A stretch of 27,115 bases of DNA. Origin: a virus. A program made the position numbers and the translations under genes. Each line of letters starts with the position of its first letter. The first letter of the stretch is position 1. The notes under the pieces were generated by a model that saw only the letters and a program-made list of their open reading frames with translations, was not told the origin of the DNA and searched no databases. The stretch is taken from IMG/VR virus record IMGVR_UViG_3300037840_000177, positions 1 to 27,115 of that record; one strand, written 5' to 3'. Below are positions 8,604 to 15,010 of the stretch, piece by piece.

Positions 8604-9010
8604 TGCTCTCTAACCTCTTCGCCTTCTTCCGGCTCATTCTGTATTTCAGACACCTTTAATCTGAATTCTTCCATAATAGCTTTCTGTTTTTCTTTTATTT
8701 CAGTTCTACGCGCTTTAGCTTCTTCTGAATTGTCGAAGTCAGAAACCTTATCTATGCATAACATGGCATTAAAAATGCCTGGACCATTAATATGGTCGGA
8801 AGCGTAATCACAAAAATTAGCTACTAACCATGTCAAAGTTTTTGCCAAATCAGAATATTCAGAACATTCTATTCGAATGAATTTAACATTTTCCTTCTTA
8901 AAGTCTTCATGCGTCACGTGAATTTTATCTAAAGCTACTTCAGAATGCTTTTTTTCGTATTCTTCGTACAAAACTTTAATTCTCTCTTCTTTATTTTTAT
9001 TGTCAGTCAT
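8594..9010 (-). CDS. Unknown 138-residue protein
   Basis: Charged protein starting MTDNKNKEERIKVLYEEYEK. The middle FIRIECSEYSDLAKTLTWLVANFCDY (landmark only) and GPGIFNAMLCIDKVSDFDN may be a folded alpha/beta core, flanked by charged helices; the C-terminus is EPEEGEEVREQCH. It overlaps its neighbours by eight and ten bases. I do not recognise the family. Confidence 0.5.
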   Translation of the reverse strand: MTDNKNKEERIKVLYEEYEKKHSEVALDKIHVTHEDFKKENVKFIRIECSEYSDLAKTLTWLVANFCDYASDHINGPGIFNAMLCIDKVSDFDNSEEAKARRTEIKEKQKAIMEEFRLKVSEIQNEPEEGEEVREQCH

Positions 9011-9164
9011 TTGAAATCCTATATTTATAATAAAATTCTTTTACGCTTCTATTAAATTCTTCTTCAAAAGCCATGCGCTCTATGGTATCTTTGAAGTTTT
9101 CCCCATTATCGAAAAATTCTTTCTTAATACGAGCTAACAGATCTTCCATATCCCATTCCTGCAT
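9003..9164 (-). CDS. Small acidic helical protein (53 residues)
   Basis: The frame MQEWDMEDLLARIKKEFFDN... ends RSVKEFYYKYRISND. AAGGA lies eight bases before the ATG, and the stop overlaps the start of the next gene (ATGACTGA), the usual coupling in this cluster. It is mostly helical and amphipathic by eye. Function unknown. Confidence 0.55.
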   Translation of the reverse strand: MQEWDMEDLLARIKKEFFDNGENFKDTIERMAFEEEFNRSVKEFYYKYRISND

Positions 9165-9166
9165 TC

Positions 9167-9247
9167 CTATCCTTTTTGTATATCTTGTATTTTAAGTCGG
9201 GCAGCTTCTATGTTGTTCGGGGGCGTTCTTAAATAGTCATCACTCAC
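9167..9247 (-). CDS. Possible 26-residue peptide with GTG start
   Basis: The frame (M)SDDYLRTPPNNIEAARLKIQ... starts with GTG overlapping the end of the gene at 9240 and ends with TAG two bases before the next ATG; the TAGGA supplies part of the next ribosome site. It would fill the only gap between two genes, and its composition is protein-like, but its own ribosome site is weak. Confidence 0.3.
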   Translation of the reverse strand: MSDDYLRTPPNNIEAARLKIQDIQKG

Positions 9248-9608
9248 TTTTTAATGGCCCTAATTTATCATCAAAAATCTTCATTAGCGAGTCGACTGTT
9301 TTTTTTGACTTCTCTATCTGCTCAAAACTTAAACACTTACCTTCTAATTCCATTATTCGATTTCTAAGTTGCTGAATGATTTTATCCTGGGTTCTTATGG
9401 TTTCACAAAAACTTTCGATCTCATCTGACTTATCGAGACATGCGTAAGCATTTGAAACTTGTACGCCCATAGTTCCTAGTATGTCGTCTAGATGATCTTC
9501 AGAAATGTAATCGTGACCCTTCCTTATATTCATCTCGACAAAATTCTTAAAAGTTCCGATGTCCAATAGGATATTTTCCATTATTTCAATAAATATGTCT
9601 TTTTCCAT
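9240..9608 (-). CDS. Unknown coiled-coil-like protein
   Basis: 122 residues starting MEKDIFIEIMENILLDIGTF. The C-terminal half, from about residue 60 on, is a run of charged helices with Ile/Leu heptads (QDKIIQQLRNRIMELEGKCL, then KKTVDSLMKIFDDKLGPL) that looks like a coiled coil. There are no membrane segments or catalytic motifs. The ribosome site is weak (AGG). Part of the small-gene series between terminase subunits. Confidence 0.5.
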   Translation of the reverse strand: MEKDIFIEIMENILLDIGTFKNFVEMNIRKGHDYISEDHLDDILGTMGVQVSNAYACLDKSDEIESFCETIRTQDKIIQQLRNRIMELEGKCLSFEQIEKSKKTVDSLMKIFDDKLGPLKSE

Positions 9609-9654
9609 TTAAATACCTATAATTATTTTGTTAGAAAAACTAAACCAGGATTCA

Positions 9655-9867
9655 TTATGGCTCTTCATTAAGCGCTATAAGGCTCTTCATTTCTCTCTCT
9701 ATGCAATCAAAATTGCAAACCAGCTGATTGATATCCAATGTTTCTGAGGGCATATATCTCACTTCTTCAGCCATACCTGAAGCATTTGCTGACAGTCTAG
9801 CCGAATTCCTGGCAATGCTTAAAAGGTGCCTCATAAAATCTTTTCTACTTAAGGACGATTGTCTCAT
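9655..9867 (-). CDS. Unknown small protein
   Basis: 70 residues, start MRQSSLSRKDFMRHLLSIAR, basic at the N-terminus and acidic at the C-terminus (EREMKSLIALNEEP). The start codon overlaps the preceding stop by one base and AAGGAAG lies eight bases upstream. No family recognised. Confidence 0.5.
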   Translation of the reverse strand: MRQSSLSRKDFMRHLLSIARNSARLSANASGMAEEVRYMPSETLDINQLVCNFDCIEREMKSLIALNEEP

Positions 9868-10076
9868 TATGGAGCTTCCTTTTGAATGCCATCCTTATCA
9901 TATAAAAAGGGATATTTTCTAATCTTTTCTTGGCTATCTATTATACTGTCCAGTTCATAAATTAGATTTACTGCGGTCGTAATTTCTAAACCAAATTCTT
10001 GTTCTATATAATCATTTTTAAGCGCAGCATTTAGATTTTCAAGCGTCTCTTTTGTTCTCTCGTACCGTGTTTTCAT
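9867..10076 (-). CDS. Unknown small helical protein
   Basis: 69 residues, start MKTRYERTKETLENLNAALK with AAGGA before the ATG. It is mostly helix-forming with acidic and basic patches, and contains GLEITTAVNLIYELDSIID. Its 3' end overlaps the next start by one base. Function unknown. Confidence 0.5.
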   Translation of the reverse strand: MKTRYERTKETLENLNAALKNDYIEQEFGLEITTAVNLIYELDSIIDSQEKIRKYPFLYDKDGIQKEAP

Positions 10077-10096
10077 AAATTATCCTTACTTTATAA

Positions 10097-10339
10097 CTAA
10101 TATTCCTTTTTATTTTTTTTCTCACAGAGATCACAAAACATTGAATCTATATCTTCAACATATCTTCTAAGCTGACGAACCTCTTCCGGAGTGGCCTCGC
10201 AACATACATAAGTATGGAAATATTCATGAACATATCGAATCTGATAAGTTAGATTTACAGCGAGATACTTCGCGCGCTTTATGGCTTTTGCAAGCCTTAT
10301 TTCTTCATTTGTAAAAATACCATCTATTATCAATATCAA
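10097..10339 (-). CDS. Unknown small protein, probable TTG start
   Basis: About 80 residues, starting (M)ILIIDGIFTNEEIRLAKAIK. It has AYLxxR-like helices, a CC pair and a CDLC motif (MFCDLCEKKNKKEY) near the C-terminus. No ATG is suitably placed; TTG at 10339 has AAGGA five bases upstream. At the equivalent position in two neighbouring genes the junction element carries ATG, here it reads ATA, which may explain the TTG. The CxxC could bind a metal, but only one clear pair is seen. Confidence 0.45.
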   Translation of the reverse strand: MILIIDGIFTNEEIRLAKAIKRAKYLAVNLTYQIRYVHEYFHTYVCCEATPEEVRQLRRYVEDIDSMFCDLCEKKNKKEY

Positions 10340-10366
10340 TAATCCTTCTTATTCTTTTCGATAATA

Positions 10367-10609
10367 TCAATAATTGCCCTTCCTTGGATCTGGGTCAACC
10401 CCGCCATTATCTTCCATTCTTTTTATCTTGTCCAGAAGTTGATCTATCGAGCTTAAAAACTCCTTTTCGCGTGAGTGCCTAATGTAAACGAACGTAGAAA
10501 TTCTGCGAAGCTCGGCAAGAAGAAAATCAACATAAGTTTGTCCAAGCTCATTTACTGATCTATCAAAGTCAAAGTTTTTTAGATCTTCGTCGCCCATCAA
10601 AATCCCCAT
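10367..10609 (-). CDS. Unknown small helical protein
   Basis: 80 residues. ATG at 10609 overlaps the previous stop (TAATG). A second ATG four codons later (MGDEDLKNFDFDRSVNELGQ) has GGGG seven bases before it and may be used. Helical by eye, with FLSSIDQLLDKIKRMED, ending DPDPRKGNY. No recognised family. Confidence 0.5.
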   Translation of the reverse strand: MGILMGDEDLKNFDFDRSVNELGQTYVDFLLAELRRISTFVYIRHSREKEFLSSIDQLLDKIKRMEDNGGVDPDPRKGNY

Positions 10610-10875
10610 TATTCTGTAAAAATATCTATATCTTCAGTCGTTATCTTTTCTGCAAGAGCTGAAATCTTGTTGAGTATTATGTATGTATGACCAGCTAGAA
10701 AGTTAGGTTGAGTTTTCCATCCCCCATTGTATTTTTCAGGATTTGAATACATATCACACACCCATTCTAATAATTCGTTAGACATGTCCCGTAATGTACA
10801 TACCTCATTCCATATTTCTTTTACATCGTAGAAGTAATCACCAAGAACCTCTTTCTTTGATTTGAAAACTTCCAT
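10609..10875 (-). CDS. Unknown small protein
   Basis: 88 residues starting MEVFKSKKEVLGDYFYDVKE, aromatic-rich and acidic, with ELLEWVCDMYSNPEKYNGGW. ATG at 10875 is six bases after AAGGA within the repeated junction element; an in-frame TTG just before it would be too close. Function unknown. Confidence 0.55.
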   Translation of the reverse strand: MEVFKSKKEVLGDYFYDVKEIWNEVCTLRDMSNELLEWVCDMYSNPEKYNGGWKTQPNFLAGHTYIILNKISALAEKITTEDIDIFTE

Positions 10876-10887
10876 CAATATTCCTTC

Positions 10888-11142
10888 TTATTCTTTTTTG
10901 GCCAAAGGAGGCAAATTAAAAACTATACCGTCTTCAGGTATGTGTTTGTGTGGATCATCCCACCCTTTTACAAGAATCGAATGTGCTAACTCATAGTTGT
11001 CACGATATAGCCTATTCATTTTCCTTTCTTGGAATTCTAATTTACTTCTAAAATAAGAAAATATCTTTTTACAACATAAACAGGAAGCTGCTTCTTCTAT
11101 TTCCTGCTCTGTAGGTTTATTTGTCTCAAAGTCAGTCTCCAT
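10888..11142 (-). CDS. Unknown small protein with CxxCC motif
   Basis: 84 residues starting METDFETNKPTEQEIEEAAS, followed by CLCCKKIFSYFRSKLEFQER. The Cys cluster has no clear second metal half-site, so zinc binding is doubtful. It ends IVFNLPPLAKKE. The ATG at 11142 overlaps the terminase small-subunit stop (TGATG) and has AAGGA six bases upstream. Confidence 0.5.
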   Translation of the reverse strand: METDFETNKPTEQEIEEAASCLCCKKIFSYFRSKLEFQERKMNRLYRDNYELAHSILVKGWDDPHKHIPEDGIVFNLPPLAKKE

Positions 11143-11675
11143 CAATATTCCTTTTTATTCTTATCAGCAAGCTGCGTGCGCAGCGCCATTAGCTCATTCT
11201 TTAAATCTTCGTTCTGATTTTTAATTTCTTCTATAGCTTTCTTGTCTCCAAAATATTTAGGCGCAAGCTTGCTTACATACCATCGCCTTGTGGAGACCAT
11301 AAGGGCTTGAGAAGCTACAAAACCGGGATCTACCTTCATGTTGCCTTGAGCATCTGGGATATAACTCTTTTCTCTAGCCATTTTTTCGCATTCTTCAGAT
11401 AAGTTGTGCGCCTGATGTTCTTTAGCTGCCAAATAGCGAGCAAAAAACTCTGGATATTCCCAGGTCCAATTCTTTATAGTTTGATGAGATGGGAGCGTTT
11501 CATCTTTTTCGCAAAGCTCCTGTATACCACACGTACTGCAAGCGATACGCTTCATGATGTGGTCTGCAAGCTCTTGCGAGTACAAAGTAGGACGCCCTCC
11601 TGCATGCTTTTTAGTACTCTTTTTCGAATCTGGTTTCTTTTGCTTTTCTTCTTTGTCGATTTTCTTTTTTGGCAT
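11142..11675 (-). CDS. Terminase small subunit
   Basis: 177 residues. After a Lys-rich N-terminus comes HAGGRPTLYSQELADHIMKR, then a helix-turn-helix region (LPSHQTIKNWTWEYPEFFAR), YLAAKEHQAHNLSEECEKMA, and TRRWYVSKLAPKYFGDK, the pattern of small terminase subunits that recognise the packaging site and form a ring. The tail is a short coiled coil (EEIKNQNEDLKNELMALRTQ). I prefer ATG at 11675, which has AAGGTGAAGAG upstream; an in-frame TTG ten codons earlier lies deeper in the upstream gene. Unusually, about 3 kb of small genes separate it from the large subunit. Confidence 0.85.
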   Translation of the reverse strand: MPKKKIDKEEKQKKPDSKKSTKKHAGGRPTLYSQELADHIMKRIACSTCGIQELCEKDETLPSHQTIKNWTWEYPEFFARYLAAKEHQAHNLSEECEKMAREKSYIPDAQGNMKVDPGFVASQALMVSTRRWYVSKLAPKYFGDKKAIEEIKNQNEDLKNELMALRTQLADKNKKEY

Positions 11676-11889
11676 TCTCTTCACCTTTCCCGTCTTTAGT
11701 TTCAAAAAGTTCTTCAGCTGGAATCTTTTTTATTACACCTTTTCCAAGGCACATGGGACAATCTTGAATAACGCCACCTGAATTATCAAAACACCAGCCG
11801 CTCATAGTTTTGTATAGCTGCTTTCTTCCTCGGCAGCGTATGCATATTCTTTCATCATGTTTTAACCCAGATCCTTTTCTCAAATCCAT
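11611..11889 (-). CDS. Small DnaJ-type zinc-knuckle protein
   Basis: 92 residues. Two CxxCxG-type motifs, CIRCRGRK (about 16-23) and CPMCLGKG (about 44-51), form one presumptive zinc site like that of the DnaJ cysteine-rich domain. The C-terminal third is extremely charged (KKENRQRRKAKETRFEKEY). It is the first gene of the minus-strand packaging cluster and overlaps the small terminase gene by 65 bases, so the charged tail shares DNA with the terminase N-terminus. It may act as an early regulator or adaptor; that is inference. Confidence 0.6.
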   Translation of the reverse strand: MDLRKGSGLKHDERICIRCRGRKQLYKTMSGWCFDNSGGVIQDCPMCLGKGVIKKIPAEELFETKDGKGEENAKKENRQRRKAKETRFEKEY

Positions 11890-12001
11890 AATATTAAGTC
11901 CATATAATTACTTTATAAATATGATTATTTTAACACATAACTCAATTTATAACATAGCTGACTTTATAATTAAAATATTTTAAATATTATTAAAAAAATA
12001 C

Positions 12002-12029
12002 TTGCATTAAGTAATCTTTTCTATATAAT
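12002..12029 (+). promoter_or_regulatory. Candidate promoter for the 12070-12579 genes
   Basis: TTGCAT, 16 bases, then a perfect TATAAT at 12024-12029. It lies in the AT-rich divergent gap 11890-12069. The same gap must also start the minus-strand packaging cluster; several AT-rich boxes are seen there, for example TTGAGT near 11945, but none is convincing enough to list. Confidence 0.5.
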
Positions 12030-12069
12030 TACATTATAACGAATTAAAACAAAAAACGAGGAGATGAAA

Positions 12070-12249
12070 ATGACAGATAAACAAGTGGCAAGAGTTATAG
12101 GGTTTAATTTACAGAGCAAAATGGACTTAAAGGAAAGTCTAAGTCAGACAAAAAACGAAAAAGAAAGAAACGAATTGAAAAGAATGATCAAAAACTTAAG
12201 GAGAGAGAGCGCATTCATATACAGAGAATATAGAAAATCGATAGCGTAA
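12070..12249 (+). CDS. Small basic helical protein
   Basis: 59 residues starting MTDKQVARVIGFNLQSKMDL, Lys/Arg/Glu-rich and helical. ATG at 12070 is six bases after GAGGAG; the ATG at 12064 directly abuts that site and is unlikely. It is followed by a GC-rich hairpin. Function unknown. It stands alone on the plus strand with the next gene, between two minus-strand clusters. Confidence 0.55.
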   Translation: MTDKQVARVIGFNLQSKMDLKESLSQTKNEKERNELKRMIKNLRRESAFIYREYRKSIA

Positions 12250-12263
12250 AAAATAAACTAACC

Positions 12264-12277
12264 GCCCCGAAAGGGGC
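12264..12277 (+). terminator. GCCCC-GAAA-GGGGC hairpin after the 12070 gene
   Basis: A perfect five-pair GC stem with a GNRA tetraloop, 14 bases after the stop codon. No U-run follows, so it is more likely a partial terminator, RNA stabiliser or spacer structure than a full intrinsic terminator. A degenerate relative (ACTGAAAGGCCAAGGACGGC) follows the next gene's stop near 12582-12601. Confidence 0.4.
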
Positions 12278-12342
12278 AAGAGCAGCTAAAAATGACAATG
12301 ACATACGAACAAAAAATTAAAAAAGAAAAAGAGGAGATGAAA

Positions 12343-12579
12343 ATGGCGTACGCAATAAAATCAAAACTATCTAAAGAAGCCGTAGAAGAAAACTTAAGAA
12401 ACACACTAACTAAATTACAAAACGAAATAGGAATACAAGATCACGGATGGGCGCTTGGTTCAGAAGTGGCCGAAGTAAAAGCAAAAATAGCCAAAGATAA
12501 ATTGGGTGATTGGAGAGCAAAGTATCAAGAAGCCTATAATCTCGGATATTTCATATCCGTTTGGGAAAAATCTAAATGA
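12343..12579 (+). CDS. Unknown small Lys-rich protein
   Basis: 78 residues starting MAYAIKSKLSKEAVEENLRN, helical, ending EAYNLGYFISVWEKSK, with IQDHGWALGSEVAEVKAKIA in the middle. I chose ATG at 12343 because the leader GAGGAGATGAAAATG is identical to that of the 12070 gene with the same spacing. An in-frame ATG at 12292 would add 17 Lys/Glu-rich residues that are simply the translation of that leader. Function unknown. Confidence 0.55.
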   Translation: MAYAIKSKLSKEAVEENLRNTLTKLQNEIGIQDHGWALGSEVAEVKAKIAKDKLGDWRAKYQEAYNLGYFISVWEKSK

Positions 12580-12601
12580 ACCACTGAAAGGCCAAGGACG
12601 G

Positions 12602-12955
12602 CTAATTCAAATATCCAGAAATGCCCTCAATAGCTTCTTCAAAACTTTTACATATGATAACGGTATAATCTTGGGATCTTAACTTGTGATGAAAATCCTG
12701 TTGGACTTTTGATACGCGACCCTTGGTGCTTTTAAGCTCTATAAAAAGCGCATGACTACCTTTTGAGGCAACAAGAAGATGAAGATCGGGGTAACCAGGA
12801 CGTAATCCCATTGCCTTCATCCTGGAGGCTGTGCGAAGATCTAAATATACACCTGCTGGATAACCCACTAAAAGGCCTTCCAAATTGGGGTATTGAAGAC
12901 TGAACCATTTAAGAACAGAAATTTGTAGTCTGCATTCCTCATAGTTCATTTTCAT
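12602..12955 (-). CDS. VRR-NUC domain nuclease
   Basis: 117 residues, the size of single-domain phage VRR-NUC proteins. It shows GYPAGVYLDLRTASRMKAMG, then GLRPGYPDLHLL (Asp near 57) and ALFIELKSTKGRVSKVQQDF (Glu 73, Lys 75, Gln 85), the PD-(D/E)xK active-site pattern. Such enzymes cut or resolve branched DNA in replication and recombination. The frame is open 29 codons further upstream, but that part overlaps the previous gene; ATG at 12955 or 12949 avoids this. Co-transcribed with the replication-like gene. Ribosome site weak. Confidence 0.8.
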   Translation of the reverse strand: MKMNYEECRLQISVLKWFSLQYPNLEGLLVGYPAGVYLDLRTASRMKAMGLRPGYPDLHLLVASKGSHALFIELKSTKGRVSKVQQDFHHKLRSQDYTVIICKSFEEAIEGISGYLN

Positions 12956-12966
12956 AGTTCGTATTT

Positions 12967-13158
12967 TTAAATTAGAATTAGAGCAGCTGCTTCCATAATT
13001 TCTTCTTCGTCTCCCACAAACTCTAGAAATACTGAAAGGCATTTAAGGTCGTCTTCTAGCTCTTTAATCGAAACCATACAATCAACGTCAGCGCCAGTTG
13101 CGCCACAGATAGCCTTTGCTTCATCTACAGTTATATATCTCACTTTTTCATTCTCCAT
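12967..13158 (-). CDS. Unknown small acidic protein
   Basis: 63 residues starting MENEKVRYITVDEAKAICGA, acidic, with an C-terminal hydrophobic stretch (IMEAAALILI). It starts two bases after the stop of the preceding gene. The ITVDEAKAICGATGADVDCM part suggests a compact helical fold. No family recognised. Confidence 0.45.
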   Translation of the reverse strand: MENEKVRYITVDEAKAICGATGADVDCMVSIKELEDDLKCLSVFLEFVGDEEEIMEAAALILI

Positions 13159-13160
13159 AA

Positions 13161-13649
13161 TTAAGATCCATAATTTTCAATTTCGCTCGGAATGTCGACC
13201 CCAAGCTCTCTCATATCCGTTTCATCGTCACAATAGATATCTATCTCTTGTTCTGATATCTGAGAACCGAGCTCATCTTCCAGTGCTCTCATTATTTTAT
13301 CTTTTTGCATTTTAAGTATGATTTCTTGCTTTTTAGCGGCATGCAGAGCTTCTTTTTTTTTGCGATCTTCTTTCTGTTTTAGATCTTCCTTTTCTTTTGC
13401 CAGCTGTATAGCTTCTTTATCTTTAAATTCTTTAGCGATTTTTCTCTCCTGGCGATTCTTGGCTTTTACGGCCTCATATTTTTCACCGCGAATCAAAATT
13501 CGGTTAAGCGCCTTTCTAAAAAGAATCTCGTACATATAGTTTTCGTCTTTCATGGTTATGCACGATCTATAATCACCTTCTAAGGCCTTCTCGTGCGCCA
13601 TACGATACATTCCGCCTTTTTCCCACCCTTTCCCTGGTGCTGGCCGCAT
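13161..13649 (-). CDS. Unknown protein with long charged coiled coil
   Basis: 162 residues. The N-terminal 35 residues (RPAPGKGWEKGGMYRMAHEK, then GDYRSC) look like part of a small folded domain; about residues 60-115 form a long Lys/Glu/Arg helix (KKKEALHAAKKQEIILKMQK); the C-terminus is acidic (DDETDMRELGVDIPSEIENY). A perfect AGGAGG six bases before ATG fixes the start, unless the upstream frame is joined by frameshift (see the entry at 13573). Function unknown; sits in the replication cluster. Confidence 0.6.
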   Translation of the reverse strand: MRPAPGKGWEKGGMYRMAHEKALEGDYRSCITMKDENYMYEILFRKALNRILIRGEKYEAVKAKNRQERKIAKEFKDKEAIQLAKEKEDLKQKEDRKKKEALHAAKKQEIILKMQKDKIMRALEDELGSQISEQEIDIYCDDETDMRELGVDIPSEIENYGS

Positions 13650-13779
13650 ATTGCCTCCTGCAATGCTTACAATCTATTTTAAGAGGGCTTTTAATGACCC
13701 TAATACCAGCCCTATACCAAACCTTAAAAATCTCCAAATAAATTAATACAGCAGCCCTAAGAAGGTGCCGTCGCTTCAT
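13573..13779 (-). CDS. Overlapping frame that may supply an N-terminal extension by +1 frameshift
   Basis: A frame beginning MKRRHLLRAAVLIYLEIFKV inside the end of the replication gene crosses the 107-base gap without stop, reading KSPLKIDCKHCRRQ into the tandem AGG AGG codons at about 13653-13658. A +1 shift there would join it to the frame of the 162-residue protein. The CKHC motif looks like half a zinc site. There is no ribosome site for its ATG, and the frame could be chance. Confidence 0.2.
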   Translation of the reverse strand: MKRRHLLRAAVLIYLEIFKVWYRAGIRVIKSPLKIDCKHCRRQYAASTRERVGKRRNVSYGAREGLRR

Positions 13780-14629
13780 CAAGTGCTTTTTGACGCGCTG
13801 CGGCTGCCATACATCTTTCCATGAGGGCTTTTAAAGTAGGATCTTGAATGTCGGAAGGGTCACTGATCCTCAAATTTATCCTGTCATCGCCGTACTTCAT
13901 CGTACGCTCTATAAGCCTTCTTTTCTCCTCTCTGTTCATCTGCGATATTTCTGGGGTTAGATCTCTATAAAGATTTCCACAAAAGTCTCTAGGTAGGATC
14001 TTAGGTTCATAATTTAAAGAAGAAGATCTATTATTATTTATATAAGATCTATTAGACCGGACATTTTTTTCAGGAGGCCTATATGTGGCGTGGGTTTTGA
14101 ACGATTCTCGACCGGACATTTTTTGATGTTCGACCGGACATTTTTTTTGGTAAAAAGAGGATGAGGGGTGCTTTACATAGCCCTCTGTGGATAATTTTAC
14201 GCCATTGTTTTTTGCAAAATGATAATAGGCTGACCAACCTAACTCAGTTAGATCGTAAGTATAAACTGACCTCTTCGAACCGCTTCTTTTATAAGTTATT
14301 AGCCCGGCTTCAAAAAGATTGTTTGTTATTCGCCTGATTTGCCTTTCCTCTAAAACTTTGCCGTACCCGAAGTTGTACATCTCATAACCAAATACGACTT
14401 GCTTAGTTATGCAGTTGCCAAACTTCTCTATTCGGCCACCTATGATCTTAAGTAAGGTCCTAGTTGGCTTTGCACGTTTTGTTTTTGGGTTGTAAAATAG
14501 ATCTTTGAAGGAATCGGAATCGAAACTGACTTGAGTTTTGTGCGGATCCGACCCTAAATTGGTTTGAATTCTATCCATAGAATTATTTTTTCCGTTTAGG
14601 TGATTGACTTTTGATGCGACGTGCGTCAT
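13757..14629 (-). CDS. Winged-helix replication initiator/replisome organiser-like protein
   Basis: 290 residues. Residues of about 50-135 resemble a winged helix: KPTRTLLKIIGGRIEKFGNC, KVLEERQIRRITNNLFEAGL, ITYKRSGSKRSVYTYDLTEL. This is the layout of phage O-like or RepA-like initiators. A disordered, Arg/Ser/Asn-rich middle follows (SNRSYINNNRSSSLN), then a C-terminal helical part ending ARQKALDEATAPS that could bind helicase or its loader. ATG has AAGGAG upstream and lies next to a palindrome-rich region that may hold the origin or operator. A pure transcription factor is the alternative. Confidence 0.6.
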   Translation of the reverse strand: MTHVASKVNHLNGKNNSMDRIQTNLGSDPHKTQVSFDSDSFKDLFYNPKTKRAKPTRTLLKIIGGRIEKFGNCITKQVVFGYEMYNFGYGKVLEERQIRRITNNLFEAGLITYKRSGSKRSVYTYDLTELGWSAYYHFAKNNGVKLSTEGYVKHPSSSFYQKKCPVEHQKMSGRESFKTHATYRPPEKNVRSNRSYINNNRSSSLNYEPKILPRDFCGNLYRDLTPEISQMNREEKRRLIERTMKYGDDRINLRISDPSDIQDPTLKALMERCMAAAARQKALDEATAPS

Positions 14630-14657
14630 TATGAAGGCTCCTTATGGTGATACGTAG

Positions 14658-14719
14658 GGATTCGAAAATCCTTGTGGAAAAGGTGGTTTATTAAAGCTAT
14701 AACAAGTTGTGATGTTATA
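14658..14719. promoter_or_regulatory. Two inverted repeats upstream of the replication gene
   Basis: GGATT-CGAA-AATCC at 14658-14671 and TATAACA-8-TGTTATA at 14698-14719. Both lie between the replication gene start and the larger inverted repeat at 14734. They may be operators or part of an origin. Confidence 0.4.
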
Positions 14720-14733
14720 ACTTACCAATTAGA

Positions 14734-14781
14734 TTCTGTTGACTATTATTCTGTCCATCTGTCACATGGTAGTCAACAGAA
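14734..14781 (-). promoter_or_regulatory. 12-bp perfect inverted repeat around a candidate minus-strand promoter
   Basis: TTCTGTTGACTA (14734-14745) and TAGTCAACAGAA (14770-14781) are exact reverse complements with a 24-base spacer. On the minus strand TTGACT is followed after 17 bases by CAGAAT, a plausible promoter for the replication cluster. The arms would cover both promoter boxes, as expected for a repressor operator. Confidence 0.5.
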
Positions 14782-14857
14782 ATCTTTCAAATTCAAAAAA
14801 TATCTCTAAAAATATATATCCATGGTAAACTAAATTCGACTTTTGCGGAAGTTAGTC

Positions 14858-14869
14858 CTTCACGTGAAG
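14858..14869. promoter_or_regulatory. Perfect 12-bp palindrome CTTCACGTGAAG
   Basis: A fully self-complementary site within the 381-base gap 14630-15010, near the U-run of a candidate terminator. A dimeric regulator site is possible; the ribbon-helix-helix-like protein nearby is one candidate. Confidence 0.4.
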
Positions 14870-14870
14870 T

Positions 14871-14920
14871 TAAAAAACACCTTTCTGGTTTTGTTGGGTT
14901 GCTCCTCTTGACCAGGAAGG
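14871..14920 (-). terminator. Candidate terminator of the minus-strand regulator transcript
   Basis: Read on the minus strand, CCTTCCTGGT (14920-14911) pairs at nine of ten positions with ACCAGAAAGG (14889-14880), followed by TGTTTTTT. The 21-base loop is long. It would end the transcript of the gene at 15205-15405 after passing antisense through the gene at 15011-15208. The loop contains GAGGAGCAACCCAA, identical to the leader at 15582-15595. Confidence 0.4.
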
Positions 14921-15010
14921 CTTTTCCTTTCATCTCTCCCATTACCTCTTAAATCATTTTTTGTGCCAAACTGAAATATAACTTCCAAATATAAGCACAA
15001 GGAAAGGTTC

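Larger units (their letters stand above)
10099..11159 (-). repeat. Four-copy 16-base gene-junction element
   Basis: The minus-strand core AATAARAAGGAWTATT lies at 11144-11159, 10877-10892, 10338-10353 and 10099-10114, each time at a gene junction. It contains AAGGA, which serves as ribosome site in the first three. It is read in different ways: as C-terminal NKKEY-stop, as KKE-stop, or just after a stop. This shows that the DNA, not the encoded peptide, is conserved. Confidence 0.7.

Noticed and set aside
13318-13539. Phe/Ser-rich plus-strand frame resembling a membrane protein
   Set aside because: It is the antisense of a Lys/Glu-rich coiled coil, which commonly gives Phe/Leu/Ser-rich frames.
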